From positions 1-42,070 of IMG/VR virus record IMGVR_UViG_3300048918_000122: 42,070 bases of DNA; one strand, 5' to 3'. Under the pieces are notes generated by a model. That model had not been told where the DNA came from and ran no database searches. It saw only the letters and a list, made by a program, of their open reading frames with translations. Origin of the DNA: a virus. Below are positions 13,279 to 20,818 of the stretch, in pieces. Position numbers and translations under genes: made by a program. Position 1 is the first letter of the stretch. Each line of letters starts with the position of its first letter.

Positions 13279-13678
13279 GCGGGCAAGCACGAAGGGGCGG
13301 GATGATGTGTTGGCATCCGCGAGCTATCCCCAAGAGACTCCCCGCGTCGCTCCCTTGTTGAAGGACGGCGATGTCATCGAGCGCCTGAAGCAGTTCCGCA
13401 TGCGCTGGCAGGAGAGCGGCGATCTTACCTATCTCGGAAAGGCGCTCGTCGATGCCGTCGTCGAGATCGAGAGCTACAGAGAGGCGCTGGCCGGGATCCG
13501 GCTCTACTGCAACGACACTCTTTCGGGGCGAGCGGATGGCGGGCCGGACGACCGCGCTTGGCAGCGGGAAGCCGTCGTTGAGGTCCGAAACCGCGCTCGC
13601 TCGGCTCTGGAGAACCGCGGTCAAGGGCGCGCGGATGCCACCCAAAATCCCCTCTCTGAAGGGAGGGAGAGGTCATGA
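13271..13678 (+). CDS. Unknown accessory protein with a duplicated module, 135 aa
   Basis: The helical middle (DVIERLKQFRMRWQESGDLTYLGKALVDAVVEIESYREALAGI) is followed by GGPDDRAWQREAVVEVRNRA. This last module recurs almost unchanged at the C-terminus of the next gene. The end (RGQGRADATQNPLSEG) carries a near copy of the dispersed DNA element and a hairpin (about 13650-13672). The 5' end carries an exact minus-sense copy (13312-13323). No function recognised. Confidence 0.65.
   Translation: MSERASTKGRDDVLASASYPQETPRVAPLLKDGDVIERLKQFRMRWQESGDLTYLGKALVDAVVEIESYREALAGIRLYCNDTLSGRADGGPDDRAWQREAVVEVRNRARSALENRGQGRADATQNPLSEGRERS
13312..13323 (-). repeat. Dispersed element CTCGCGGATGCC, copy 2, part of a 21-bp direct repeat
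   Basis: The surrounding 21 bases (13309-13329) are identical to 16301-16321. In element orientation the copy is followed by AAC...CATCATCC. Confidence 0.85.
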
Positions 13679-14424
13679 GGGGGACAGACCTGACCGCTGT
13701 TATCGCCTGGCTCGAAGCTGGCTGCGATCCTGCCGAGGCCGCCAAGGAACTGCGCTCGTATCAGGAAGCCCTCTCGTCTCAGTCCCTCTCCTTGTCGGAG
13801 GCGAGGGAAGAGATCGAGAGGTTGAGGGGTGAGCGCGACGAACGGCTGGACCGTCCCAAGACTACTGCTCCGATCGACGTTCGCGACGATTTCGAGGATT
13901 GGGCTATCGGCCAGAACTACAACATGGAGATAAACGAAGACGAGGAACGCACTTCTGATAATAACGCGTTCTACGCCATCGACGCGACCAATAGCGCCTT
14001 TATCGGCTGGAAAGCTGCTTTGGAGCACGCGAACCCTGCCAGCGACTTTGCCGACTGGCGTTCGGTCTTGGCCGAAATCGAGAGGTTGAAAGGATTAGTA
14101 GCTGGCATCAGCGAGACGGACACGACGTACGTCATCTGGTCGAATGAACACCGAGCATGGTGGGGACCGGATCGGCGCGGGTACTGCTCACGGCTTACCG
14201 ACGCTGGCCGGTATGACCGCGAAAGTGCCTTAGCCGTCTGCATCGGCGCACGCGGCGGCCGGCGCTTCAACGACAACCCTTCCGAAGTGATGGTGCTGTT
14301 CGAGGACGCTTGCCTGTTCTGGCCAGACGGCGGGCCCGATGACCGAGCATGGCAGCGCGAAGCCGTCATCAAGGCGCGCAACCTTGCGCGGCCGTTTGCG
14401 CGCCCCCTCAGTTTTGGAGAATAG
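13675..14424 (+). CDS. Unknown accessory protein, mosaic, 249 aa
   Basis: Four parts can be seen: an N-terminal helix (AVIAWLEAGCDPAEAAKELRSYQ); a charged coiled-coil-like stretch (SLSEAREEIERLRGERDERLD); an ~80-residue acidic region with VRDDFEDWAIGQNYNMEINEDEE and GWKAALEH, seen in other phage hypotheticals; and the module GGPDDRAWQREAVIKARNLAR shared with the preceding gene. ATG at 13675 overlaps the previous stop. It looks assembled from repeated phage modules. No activity can be assigned. Confidence 0.65.
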   Translation: MRGTDLTAVIAWLEAGCDPAEAAKELRSYQEALSSQSLSLSEAREEIERLRGERDERLDRPKTTAPIDVRDDFEDWAIGQNYNMEINEDEERTSDNNAFYAIDATNSAFIGWKAALEHANPASDFADWRSVLAEIERLKGLVAGISETDTTYVIWSNEHRAWWGPDRRGYCSRLTDAGRYDRESALAVCIGARGGRRFNDNPSEVMVLFEDACLFWPDGGPDDRAWQREAVIKARNLARPFARPLSFGE

Positions 14425-14427
14425 CGC

Positions 14428-14802
14428 ATGACGGCGATCGATGAAAAGGTGAGAGAGGCGTTGGCTTGGTACGGCGAACAGGCGCGACTTGCCCGCCTGA
14501 TCCACCGCGAAGGCGACGCGGGCCGTCATGCTCTTGCGGCAGATGGCGGTAAGCGCGCTCGGGCGGCTCTGGAGAACGGCCCCGCAGGTCTCGCGGATGC
14601 CACATCAAATCCCTCCTTATCCGACCTCTCCTCACTGCGGAAAGGGGCGGAGGTCGCGGCGCTAGCCATTTGGAACAGCAAATTGTTGCAGCCGGCGCGA
14701 GGGCCATGGGACGGGACCAACTCTGCCACATGGCAATGCTGCATGAGCGCCGCACACGACGTTTTAGCTGCGTTCTTGGCAAATCGGAGAGCCGGGCTAT
14801 GA
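14428..14802 (+). CDS. Unknown accessory protein, 124 aa
   Basis: ATG at 14428 follows GGAG at good spacing. The segment AADGGKRARAALENGPAGLADATSNPS resembles the end of the 13271 gene, and its DNA holds an exact copy of the dispersed element (14590-14601) followed by a hairpin-forming, pyrimidine-rich stretch. After this the protein continues with an unrelated helical part (EVAALAIWNSKLL...AAHDVLAAFLANRRAG). It ends in an ATGA overlap. Function unknown. Confidence 0.6.
   Translation: MTAIDEKVREALAWYGEQARLARLIHREGDAGRHALAADGGKRARAALENGPAGLADATSNPSLSDLSSLRKGAEVAALAIWNSKLLQPARGPWDGTNSATWQCCMSAAHDVLAAFLANRRAGL
14590..14601 (+). repeat. Dispersed element CTCGCGGATGCC, copy 3
   Basis: Exact plus-sense copy followed by ACATCAAATCCCTCC, matching the extended form (element, A/C-rich spacer, AAATCC). 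Confidence 0.85.
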
Positions 14803-15029
14803 GCGGCCTGTCGAAGATTCGGTTCGCTCAGTTGGCTGGTCGTATTGCCAAGAACGCAGCTGATTGGTCGGCCGATAGCCTAGATCTGATTGAGGATTAC
14901 CCCGAGATGCGACCCGAGGACGTGTACCGATTTACGGACATGATCCGTGATCGCCTCAATTGGATCGATGAGCGCGCTGGTCGCGCCGCCCTCGTTTCTG
15001 GCAGCCGGGAGGATGGGGCCGATGCGTGA
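14799..15029 (+). CDS. Unknown small protein, 76 aa
   Basis: It starts in an ATGA overlap at 14799 (MSGLSKIRFAQLAGRIAKNAADWS). The protein is helical, with an acidic middle (DSLDLIEDYPEMRPEDVYRFTDMI) and a short C-terminal tail. It overlaps the next gene by 8 bases. No domain recognised. Confidence 0.65.
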   Translation: MSGLSKIRFAQLAGRIAKNAADWSADSLDLIEDYPEMRPEDVYRFTDMIRDRLNWIDERAGRAALVSGSREDGADA

Positions 15030-15240
15030 CTATTCTGACGACCCGCCAGAGATCGACCCGGATTATGGCGTCTTTGGCGACCCTGGTTCAGCTCGCGTGC
15101 CGGCGAAACAATGGATCGCCGAGGACGAACGAAAGGCCCGGTATTGGCGCCTCAAACGGGAACGCGAGCAGCGCGCCAGTTCTGATTTCAACAGCCACAT
15201 GATCGCGCTTTTCAATGCGGCGCGGAAGGAACGCCCATGA
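15022..15240 (+). CDS. Unknown small protein, 72 aa
   Basis: The start at 15022 (MRDYSDDPPEIDPDYGVFGD) lies inside the end of the preceding gene and the stop overlaps the next start by ATGA. The N-terminus is acidic; the C-terminus is a basic helix (DERKARYWRLKREREQRASSDF) typical of small nucleic-acid-associated proteins. Function unknown. Confidence 0.65.
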   Translation: MRDYSDDPPEIDPDYGVFGDPGSARVPAKQWIAEDERKARYWRLKREREQRASSDFNSHMIALFNAARKERP

Positions 15241-16298
15241 CCGACCCCACGCGCGATGAGGCGGTGCTGTACGCGCGCTATGAGCCCGAATGGGGCCGCA
15301 TGATGCTATGCAACCGCGATCAATTCGGCGCGGTCGAGTATCGGCCCGCCTCCGCCCCAGCCCCTGCGAGCGGCAGGGTGGATGCGGTGGCTCTTTCAGC
15401 CGCGCAAAGAGCTTATGACGCCAAGCTGAATGACGCGTGCGGACCTTACCCGACCGAGCACCCTGATGATGGCGACGGCCCTATGGGTTATGCCATACGA
15501 GCCTACCTATCCGCCTATAAGGCAACGCTCATTGACGGCATCGGCAAAGTCGAACTGACAGAAGACGGTCTGTCGTTGCGCCTCCCCTACGATGGCGACG
15601 TTGACGGAGACGGCCGTCATGTCGTTGTCGGTGGAGATATCATCGCGACCTTTGAAGATAGCGATGCCGGCGAGGCTGTGCGGGATTTACTGATCGCCTC
15701 CCTCTCCCCGGCCGCGACGCCCGTGTCTGAGGCTGGGGGCGAGCCTGACATGTGGTCACCGAAGCTCGAAGTGATCCGCCTGCTCAAGGCAGAGGATCAG
15801 CGACAGCTTCAGATCCTCGAATTGCTCGAAACGATCCGCGAGCAGGTCAGGCTTGGCGTGAAGCCGGAGCATCGGCCGGACGGCCTGATGAAGAACCTTC
15901 AGACTGCCGTGTACGGGCTGCGCGGTCGCATGCCGCTGCTGAACGACGCCGCAATCATGGCGCCGTTGCAGGCCAAGCCCGCCTCCTCGCCTGCGGGCTC
16001 ACGAGTGGAGCAGGGCCTTCGGGCGCGGATCGACGAACTGCTGACGGAGCGAGAGTTCCTCACCTCGGTCATCTCAAAATCACATGAGCCGGGTTGCGCA
16101 TTGTGGTCCGATGAACCGGCCGATTGCGATTGCCAGGCCTCCTCGCCTGCGGGCGGGGATGTGCGGGAAGCGTTGGCGGAAGCTATTGAGTTCGCTGATC
16201 AGGACTTTCACGCGCTCACCCCCGCAGGCGTCGCTATGATCGAGCGCTGGCGCACTGCCCTGTCTCAGTCCACCTCTGCCGGGAGGGTTGGGGAATGA
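15237..16298 (+). CDS. Mosaic accessory protein of unknown function, 353 aa
   Basis: It has several segments joined by Pro/Ala/Ser linkers (residues ~36-46, and SSPAG twice near residues ~250 and ~305). The first part (DEAVLYARYEPEWGRMML) resembles the start of many phage accessory proteins, a second has AAQRAYDAKLNDACGPYP, and a third has an alpha-helical stretch (KLEVIRLLKAEDQRQLQILELLETI). The last part holds a CALW...DCDCQ cysteine cluster and DVREALAEAIEFADQD. Repeated linkers and module boundaries suggest assembly by recombination. Overlaps its upstream gene by ATGA. Confidence 0.65.
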   Translation: MTDPTRDEAVLYARYEPEWGRMMLCNRDQFGAVEYRPASAPAPASGRVDAVALSAAQRAYDAKLNDACGPYPTEHPDDGDGPMGYAIRAYLSAYKATLIDGIGKVELTEDGLSLRLPYDGDVDGDGRHVVVGGDIIATFEDSDAGEAVRDLLIASLSPAATPVSEAGGEPDMWSPKLEVIRLLKAEDQRQLQILELLETIREQVRLGVKPEHRPDGLMKNLQTAVYGLRGRMPLLNDAAIMAPLQAKPASSPAGSRVEQGLRARIDELLTEREFLTSVISKSHEPGCALWSDEPADCDCQASSPAGGDVREALAEAIEFADQDFHALTPAGVAMIERWRTALSQSTSAGRVGE

Positions 16299-16303
16299 TA
16301 GTT

Positions 16304-16315
16304 GGCATCCGCGAG
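16304..16315 (-). repeat. Dispersed element CTCGCGGATGCC, copy 4, in an intergenic gap
   Basis: Part of the 21-bp stretch 16301-16321 that is identical to 13309-13329. It is the only exact copy in an intergenic gap, between the stop at 16298 and the next ribosome-binding site. Confidence 0.85.
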
Positions 16316-16374
16316 CTATCCTCACGAACTTTCCACATATTCGCAAGCTTAACCGATATTTAGGAGAGCAGTCT

Positions 16375-16914
16375 ATGGGCCTCGACATCACCGCGTATGA
16401 AGGCGTCACGCAAGTCCCCGATGTGAAATACATCGGCGGGGAAGTTTACAACAAGGATTTGGAGATGGTCGACTACGACGACTATTCGTTCGTGGCCCAC
16501 ATCAATCCTGACTTTCCCGGCCGCGCGGACGACTTGGAGGACCATGGCGTATACAATGCCCGCGAGTGCTTCGGCTTTCGGGCGGGCTCCTACGGCGGCT
16601 ACAACATGTGGCGCAATCGGCTGGCGAAACTGGCCGGCTACCCTGAAGGCACCTACGAGCAGTATGGGAAGGATTGGCCGAGCTACTGCGTAGCTTGTTG
16701 GAGCGGCGCGCAGGGTCCGTTCGCAGAGCTTATCCATTTCTCGGATTGCGAAGGGGTCATCGGCTCAGCCGTCAGCAAGAAACTGGCCGCCGACTTCGCC
16801 GCTTTCGAGGAAGCCGCCAAGACCAACGAGGATGAGCAGTTCTTCAAGCTCTACCAAGACTGGCAGAAGGCTTTCAGCATGGCCGCCAATGGCGGCGCCG
16901 TCTCGTTTCACTGA
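16375..16914 (+). CDS. Conserved phage/bacterial protein of the 'MGLDITAY' type, 179 aa
   Basis: ATG at 16375 has AGGAGAG upstream. The protein begins MGLDITAYEGV and contains FRAGSYGGYNMWRNRLAKLAGY and GPFAELIHFSDCEGVIGSAVS with LAADFA. These blocks are conserved in a widespread family of phage and bacterial hypothetical proteins without known function. Several Asp, Cys, His and Trp residues in the conserved blocks suggest an enzyme or a metal/ligand-binding protein. It is the first gene in this tract not coupled to its upstream neighbour. Confidence 0.8.
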   Translation: MGLDITAYEGVTQVPDVKYIGGEVYNKDLEMVDYDDYSFVAHINPDFPGRADDLEDHGVYNARECFGFRAGSYGGYNMWRNRLAKLAGYPEGTYEQYGKDWPSYCVACWSGAQGPFAELIHFSDCEGVIGSAVSKKLAADFAAFEEAAKTNEDEQFFKLYQDWQKAFSMAANGGAVSFH

Positions 16915-16921
16915 CCGCGCC

Positions 16922-17041
16922 ATGGCTGTTCCCGAACAAGGCTCTGGCCAGAACCTCGCGGATGCGCACTCTAAAAATCCACTGGGTCATCGAGCAGCGC
17001 CAGCGCTTGCAGCGACGAGTTCGCGACGAGGCCACCCATGA
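16922..17041 (+). CDS. Possible small protein, 39 aa, low confidence
   Basis: The frame runs from ATG 16922 to a stop that overlaps the next gene by ATGA. It has no good ribosome-binding site and its sequence (MAVPEQGSGQNLADAHSKNP...) is mostly made of a near copy of the dispersed element (16955-16966, one mismatch). It may be only a linker that keeps translation coupled to the next gene. Confidence 0.3.
   Translation: MAVPEQGSGQNLADAHSKNPLGHRAAPALAATSSRRGHP
16955..16966 (+). repeat. Dispersed element, one-mismatch copy
   Basis: CTCGCGGATGCG, followed by CACTCTAAAAATCC, matching the extended context of the plus-sense copy at 14590. Confidence 0.6.
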
Positions 17042-17295
17042 CCGGTGAGAAGGAGGCGAACGACGCGCCGTGCTATCTGTCAGCGTCCGAGGCATCGGCT
17101 TGGGCATCAGGGTTCAATGCCGCGCACGATGCTCTAGCCCCGATCCTGGCGGAGAAGGAGCGAGAGATCGAACGGCTGAAACTCGACCGAGACGAGGCGC
17201 AAATCAACGAGGCCGAAGCCATCGATCTCATGAACGAGTACAAGGCGTTGCTAGAGGCCGCCGAAGCCGCAGCCATACGGGCGCAGGGGGAGTAG
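17038..17295 (+). CDS. Coiled-coil protein, 85 aa
   Basis: After MTGEKEANDAPCYLSASEASAWASGFNAAHDAL, residues ~38-82 form a highly charged heptad-type coiled coil (AEKEREIERLKLDRDEAQ, then LMNEYKALLEAAEAAAI). It directly precedes a membrane protein gene with no intergenic base, so the pair may act together. No family assigned. Confidence 0.65.
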   Translation: MTGEKEANDAPCYLSASEASAWASGFNAAHDALAPILAEKEREIERLKLDRDEAQINEAEAIDLMNEYKALLEAAEAAAIRAQGE

Positions 17296-17523
17296 ATGGA
17301 CGCTTTCGAGAAGCTGCACCTCTTCGCTGTCGCCGCACGGCCTGCAATGCTCGATCTGATCTTTTTCCTGCAATGCCTACTGGCTGCAACCGGCGTTCTA
17401 GGAGCTGTGGTTCTATATATGCTCTGGCAGAACCGAGACATGCTATCTGGCAGACGCGCCAGAGAAGCCGCCATCTGTAACGCAGAAAAGAAGCCGGCCA
17501 GCCCCGAAGGACCGGCCAGCTGA
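17296..17523 (+). CDS. Single-span membrane protein, 75 aa
   Basis: It begins directly after the preceding stop. Residues ~18-43 (MLDLIFFLQCLLAATGVLGAVVLYML) form one strong transmembrane helix, followed by a basic cytoplasmic-type tail. It is the last gene of the plus-strand operon, and its 3' end is shared with a terminator hairpin that serves the opposing lysis operon. Function unknown. Confidence 0.65.
   Translation: MDAFEKLHLFAVAARPAMLDLIFFLQCLLAATGVLGAVVLYMLWQNRDMLSGRRAREAAICNAEKKPASPEGPAS
17484..17521 (-). terminator. Terminator of the late/lysis operon (possibly bidirectional)
   Basis: A 10-bp stem with two G-U pairs (minus: AGCTGGCCGG ... CTGGCCGGCT) and a 10-base loop is followed on the minus strand by TCTTTTC. 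It lies between convergent operons and overlaps the 3' end of the last plus-strand gene. Confidence 0.65.
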
Positions 17524-17623
17524 GTTTCCCTAGTTTCCGAGTTCGACAATCAGGAGTGGGTCACCTCCGGCTATGTGAAAGCGCCAGGCTATGCGTAGCG
17601 GGGCGCGCCTCGCGGTATGCGAG

Positions 17624-17905
17624 CTATGGAACTGGCTTGAAAAGCTGGGCGACGATCGACCACTTGCCTGACAGCCAGTAGAGAGCGGGGGCGGTGACAA
17701 TGCCGACGCCCATAAAGACCCGGAAGACGCTTCTCCCGACCTTGGCGAATGTCAGCGCATCCGCGACTTGCTTGACGGTGGGAGCCATCTCCTCGACCTG
17801 TGCCGCCAGCTTCGAAATCTGATCCTCCCGAGCTCGGGAGAGGCGGATTAGCTCGTCAAGCTTCTCCTCCATCTGATCGATACGGCTCACGGAAGACGAC
17901 CGCAT
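17624..17905 (-). CDS. Coiled-coil plus membrane-helix protein, 93 aa, possible lysis accessory
   Basis: Residues ~8-50 are a coiled coil (MEEKLDELIRLSRAREDQISKLAAQVEEM) and residues ~60-80 a membrane helix (FRVFMGVGIVTAPALYWL). The overall layout resembles XhlA-type membrane proteins associated with phage lysis. It is the last gene of the minus-strand late unit, after Rz/Rz1, with a terminator 100 bases further on. It may be a second holin or a regulator of lysis; this is inferred from position and topology. Confidence 0.65.
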   Translation of the reverse strand: MRSSSVSRIDQMEEKLDELIRLSRAREDQISKLAAQVEEMAPTVKQVADALTFAKVGRSVFRVFMGVGIVTAPALYWLSGKWSIVAQLFKPVP

Positions 17906-18064
17906 GCGATGCCCCCGCTAGCGCTGTTTCGAAAGGGCGCTTGCGGCGGGCGAGATTCCAGAGTTCTTATCTGCATAGCCATAGCCTCTTCACGGAAGGC
18001 GGTGGTCAGGCGCGGGGGAAACTGTTCCAGAGCTTCCTCTGCGCCGCCTGCTTCATTGATATTA

Positions 18065-18268
18065 CTACGGTTTCCACCCGCAAGCGCCAATACCTTTGGC
18101 ATTGTGGGCATCCACCTGGTTGCGGGTTTCCAGCGTGTCCTTCTTGGAACCGTAGATCGGCGCGAAGACGGTGCAGCCTTCGACTTTAATCCCTGTCGAA
18201 CCCAGACACCCTCCCGCGATCACCGCGATCAAGCTTGCGGCGCTCAGCTTCAGCGCGGTCTTGTGCAT
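18065..18268 (-). CDS. Rz1: Rz1-like outer-membrane spanin lipoprotein, 67 aa
   Basis: The N-terminal signal (KTALKLSAASLIAVIAGGC) ends in a Cys at residue ~21, a lipoprotein processing site (AGG-C is slightly atypical). The start lies 83 bases inside the Rz gene in another frame. An out-of-frame overlap with an i-spanin gene is the hallmark of Rz1. The mature part is short and not very Pro-rich, with two further Cys residues. It would pair with the inner-membrane spanin to fuse membranes at the end of lysis. Confidence 0.8.
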   Translation of the reverse strand: MHKTALKLSAASLIAVIAGGCLGSTGIKVEGCTVFAPIYGSKKDTLETRNQVDAHNAKGIGACGWKP

Positions 18269-18416
18269 CGGTCTGGCCTTTCTGGATCTCGGTGACGACG
18301 GTTGCGGCGCCGCGCTGTTCGGCGTCCGAGGTGATCTTCCAATAGGCCCCGATCGCTAGCAGCACGATGCCGAGACCGATCCAGACCTTGGCGGGGATGA
18401 GCGCGAGGAACGGCAT
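18186..18416 (-). CDS. Rz: Rz-like inner-membrane spanin, 76 aa
   Basis: It has an N-terminal membrane helix (VWIGLGIVLLAIGAYW, residues ~10-25) followed by a charged periplasmic helix (TSDAEQRGAATVVTEIQKGQ...AEAERRKLDRGDRG). Start TGATG overlap with the endolysin gene. The embedded lipoprotein gene supports the spanin assignment. It is shorter than lambda Rz (153 aa), as in many alphaproteobacterial phages. Confidence 0.8.
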   Translation of the reverse strand: MPFLALIPAKVWIGLGIVLLAIGAYWKITSDAEQRGAATVVTEIQKGQTDAQDRAEAERRKLDRGDRGRVSGFDRD

Positions 18417-18898
18417 CACAAGCCCTCCAGGCACATGGCGCGCTCGCGCTCGCGGCGCTTGGTCAGGCCCGGCATGACGAACCCGGCAGCGCGGTTCCAC
18501 TTGAGCATGGCATCGCAGGCCGCTTTCGGATGCCCGGCGTTCTGAAGCCGCGCGACGCTGGACCCGCAATAAGCCCCGATGCCGATATTATATTCTAGCG
18601 AGAGGTGCGCGACGTAGCGTGTGGCCGGCATCTCCTTAGCGGAGGGAACGCAGCGTTCCAGAGCAGACCCGAACTCATCGGCGCGGGCGATCAGCATCGC
18701 CTTGCACTGGTCGAGCGTGAAGGCCATGCCCGGCCGGATGGGCTTGCCGTCATGGGTGCGCGTCTCGCCAAAACAGACGGTCCACGGATAGCCCTTCGTC
18801 GCTGGATCTGGATAGGCGTTCTGGCGCAGGCCTTCGAAGCCCCCAAGGACGACCGCCGTCAAAGCCGCGACCTGTGCGCTTTTCTTGACGCGGCTCAT
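18416..18898 (-). CDS. SAR-type endolysin, glycoside hydrolase 24 (lysozyme), 160 aa
   Basis: The catalytic triad of phage lysozymes is visible: Glu22 (GGFEGLRQNAY), Asp31 and Thr40 (GYPWTVCFGET), with Cys42 nearby. Later blocks (GSALERCVPS, RYVAHLSLEYNIG, KWNRAAGFVMPGLTKRRERERAMCLEGL) are standard for the family. Residues ~8-20 (AQVAALTAVVLGG) form a weak hydrophobic signal-arrest-release helix directly before the active site. This suggests that the enzyme is exported inactive and released when the holin collapses the membrane potential. ATGA overlap with the holin gene. Confidence 0.92.
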   Translation of the reverse strand: MSRVKKSAQVAALTAVVLGGFEGLRQNAYPDPATKGYPWTVCFGETRTHDGKPIRPGMAFTLDQCKAMLIARADEFGSALERCVPSAKEMPATRYVAHLSLEYNIGIGAYCGSSVARLQNAGHPKAACDAMLKWNRAAGFVMPGLTKRRERERAMCLEGL

Positions 18899-19122
18899 TC
18901 CCGCTCTCCGGGATTGATGCAGTTCTGAGCAATCAGGCGGGTGATAAAGGCGCCGGCTGTGGCGACGAAGGACGCAGCGGCGAACCAACCGCGCGGGACC
19001 TCGATGATCTCTCGAATGAGCGGGAGAGCGATTTCAGCGCCGGACAGGACGCCGGCCAGCACGATCAACTTGATCGACCAGGCATAGCGCAGCACGCGCC
19101 GCCAGTTGGGGACGGGTTCCAT
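18895..19122 (-). CDS. Putative holin, 75 aa, two membrane helices
   Basis: The MEPVPNWRRVLRYAWSIKLIVLAGVLSGAEIALPL...RGWFAAASFVATAGAFITRLIAQ pattern (short basic N-terminus, two hydrophobic helices at residues ~17-35 and ~46-66) is that of a small holin family common in alphaproteobacterial phages. ATG at 19122 has GGAG upstream. It directly precedes and overlaps the endolysin gene and follows a strong terminator by a few bases, so lysis timing may depend on read-through or a local promoter. Confidence 0.8.
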   Translation of the reverse strand: MEPVPNWRRVLRYAWSIKLIVLAGVLSGAEIALPLIREIIEVPRGWFAAASFVATAGAFITRLIAQNCINPGERE

Positions 19123-19130
19123 GCAATCTC

Positions 19131-19155
19131 CAATAAAAAACCCGCCTGAGGCGGG
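19131..19155 (-). terminator. Intrinsic terminator between the SGNH gene and the holin
   Basis: Minus strand: CCCGCCTCAGGCGGG followed by TTTTTTATTG. A 6-bp GC stem with a 3-base loop and a perfect U-tract, ending 9 bases before the holin ATG. Confidence 0.85.
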
Positions 19156-19160
19156 GTGGG

Positions 19161-19766
19161 TCAAAGCGTGGCTGCGTGGCAGTTAGACGCTCGACAAGTT
19201 ATGTCGCGGATGAAGGAATGGCCGGCTGCGGAGACATGTTGAGCGTCGACATAGAGACTCGTGAAGGCCGCCGGGTTCGTGTTCAGCGTCGTGAAATAGA
19301 CCTGCATGAACTCAAAATAGAGATCCACGAACGGCACGCCGCGCAGCCAAGCGACTTCCTTGATTGCGTCATTATAGGCTGGGATATTGTCGATGAAGAT
19401 CGTGGAGCGAACGAGCGGCGGGGTGAACAGCGTCACCTTGGCGCCGGCATCGAGAGCGGCGTCGACCATCGCTAGAGTATTGTCGCGATAGGCCTGCACA
19501 CCGCTGCTTGCCGAGCCGGCATTGATCGCATTCCCCAGATCATTGATGCCCGGCGAAATGCCGACACTCCCGCAGCCGTGGCAAAGGAGATCAGCCTGTA
19601 TCCTCGCTAGCATCATGCCGGAGGTATTGCCGCCGATGCCCGCATTGATGATGGTATCGAACCCGCGCTGAGTTCCGATCTTCAGGGGGAAGGTGTCGGA
19701 AAGAGCAATGCCGTTCGCAGGGCGCGCAGCGGTGTTGCTGTCGCCAATAAAGCCGATCGTCGTCAT
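19161..19766 (-). CDS. SGNH/GDSL hydrolase, 201 aa
   Basis: Block I is IGFIGDSN (catalytic Ser10), block II NAGIGGNTSG, block III SPGINDLG (Gly73, Asn75) and block V DAQHVSAAG (Asp174, His177). This gives a complete SGNH esterase. Placed between tail fibre and lysis genes in the late unit, it could be a virion-bound esterase that deacetylates host surface polysaccharide, or a lysis-stage enzyme. A second, different SGNH protein is encoded at 33688-34884. No signal peptide is visible, which favours a virion component. Confidence 0.88.
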   Translation of the reverse strand: MTTIGFIGDSNTAARPANGIALSDTFPLKIGTQRGFDTIINAGIGGNTSGMMLARIQADLLCHGCGSVGISPGINDLGNAINAGSASSGVQAYRDNTLAMVDAALDAGAKVTLFTPPLVRSTIFIDNIPAYNDAIKEVAWLRGVPFVDLYFEFMQVYFTTLNTNPAAFTSLYVDAQHVSAAGHSFIRDITCRASNCHAATL

Positions 19767-19774
19767 GGAGAGCC

Positions 19775-20818
19775 TCAGGCGAAAGCGCGAACGATGTAGC
19801 GCCAGTTGGCATTCGTGATGCCGCCCAGAGCGCCCGTGGTTTTGTGGATGATGCCAAACGTGTTGGTCGCGGACCCGAACCGGACATAAACATTTGTCGC
19901 GTCCGAGTAGATGCCGACGCCGCGTGAATTGGTCCCGTCGAAATTCGATGAGCCCGAGTCGTGGAGCACATCGCCTGGCGAATAGCCGACATCGGCAGTT
20001 GCGCATTTCAGAAACGCGTCGATCGTCTTGGGAGCGACGCCAAGGCCATGGGGCAACGTCAGCAAGCCGGCCGCCGTGATTGTCTGATCGCCGCTGTCAT
20101 AGCCTTTCGAGAAGATGGGTACGGACCATGTGCCATCGGCCTGAAGCACTTTCTTAGCCGCCGCATCGCCGGCCGCAGGAGCCGGAACAAGGCCTTTCGT
20201 CCCGCCCGATCCGCTATCGCCTACGAGGTTGGACAGCAGAGCCGTCTGAGCCGCCGCGCTCGCTGCGCCAGCCATAGACCGGCCGGCGGCAGTCAGCGTG
20301 TAGGTCGAGGCCGCAGAGGCCGACGTGTAATAGGTCGCGGTGTCGGCAGCCCATGTCTGACCGGCAAGCGTCAGGAGCTTCGAGCTGAAAGCCTGAACGT
20401 CCGTGCCGGGGACAAGCACCAGCGCTGTGCGAGCTGCCGAAGCGTTCGCAGCCCCGAGGAGAGATAGGCCGAAGGTGGTTGCCTGGCTATCGTCCAGCTT
20501 GGCATCGAGCGCAGACTGAAGACCGCTGACGCCCGAAATCGCAATCGGCAGTGTGGGCGGGAAGGTCGAGGGCTTGTTGACGATGTTGTTCCAGTCGGCC
20601 GCAACAGCGGCGGCCGGGACCAGTTCCGTCGCGCCTGTCCCCGGATCATAGGCGAGGTACTGCGCTGTCGCGCCAGGCGCCGGGTTCTGCGAATAGGTCG
20701 TGATGTCCCAACCGAAAGTGTAGGTGAGACCGGCCTTGGTGATGACCACCGGGCCGCTGCCGGTGACCACGGCGGGGAATGTCGGGATCAGGTTGAGATT
20801 GAAGGCGGGAATGGTCAT
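19775..20818 (-). CDS. Tail fibre/receptor-binding protein, 347 aa
   Basis: It has many Ala/Ser/Thr/Gly-rich repeats, the common fibre linker ISGVSGLQSALDAKLDD, and SLLGAANASAARTALVL and KKVLQADGTWSV motifs. The C-terminal ~100 residues (SGDQTITAAGLLTLPHGLGVAPKTIDAFLKC...) form a beta-rich knob domain found at the ends of several phage fibres. The start at 20818 is fixed by an ATGA overlap. It probably trimerises and recognises the host surface. Ser/Thr-rich composition makes precise domain limits uncertain. Confidence 0.85.
   Translation of the reverse strand: MTIPAFNLNLIPTFPAVVTGSGPVVITKAGLTYTFGWDITTYSQNPAPGATAQYLAYDPGTGATELVPAAAVAADWNNIVNKPSTFPPTLPIAISGVSGLQSALDAKLDDSQATTFGLSLLGAANASAARTALVLVPGTDVQAFSSKLLTLAGQTWAADTATYYTSASAASTYTLTAAGRSMAGAASAAAQTALLSNLVGDSGSGGTKGLVPAPAAGDAAAKKVLQADGTWSVPIFSKGYDSGDQTITAAGLLTLPHGLGVAPKTIDAFLKCATADVGYSPGDVLHDSGSSNFDGTNSRGVGIYSDATNVYVRFGSATNTFGIIHKTTGALGGITNANWRYIVRAFA

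Noticed and set aside
17887-18111. A 74-residue minus-strand frame between Rz1 and the last late gene
   Set aside because: It overlaps both neighbours in another frame and lacks a ribosome-binding site and a protein-like pattern.
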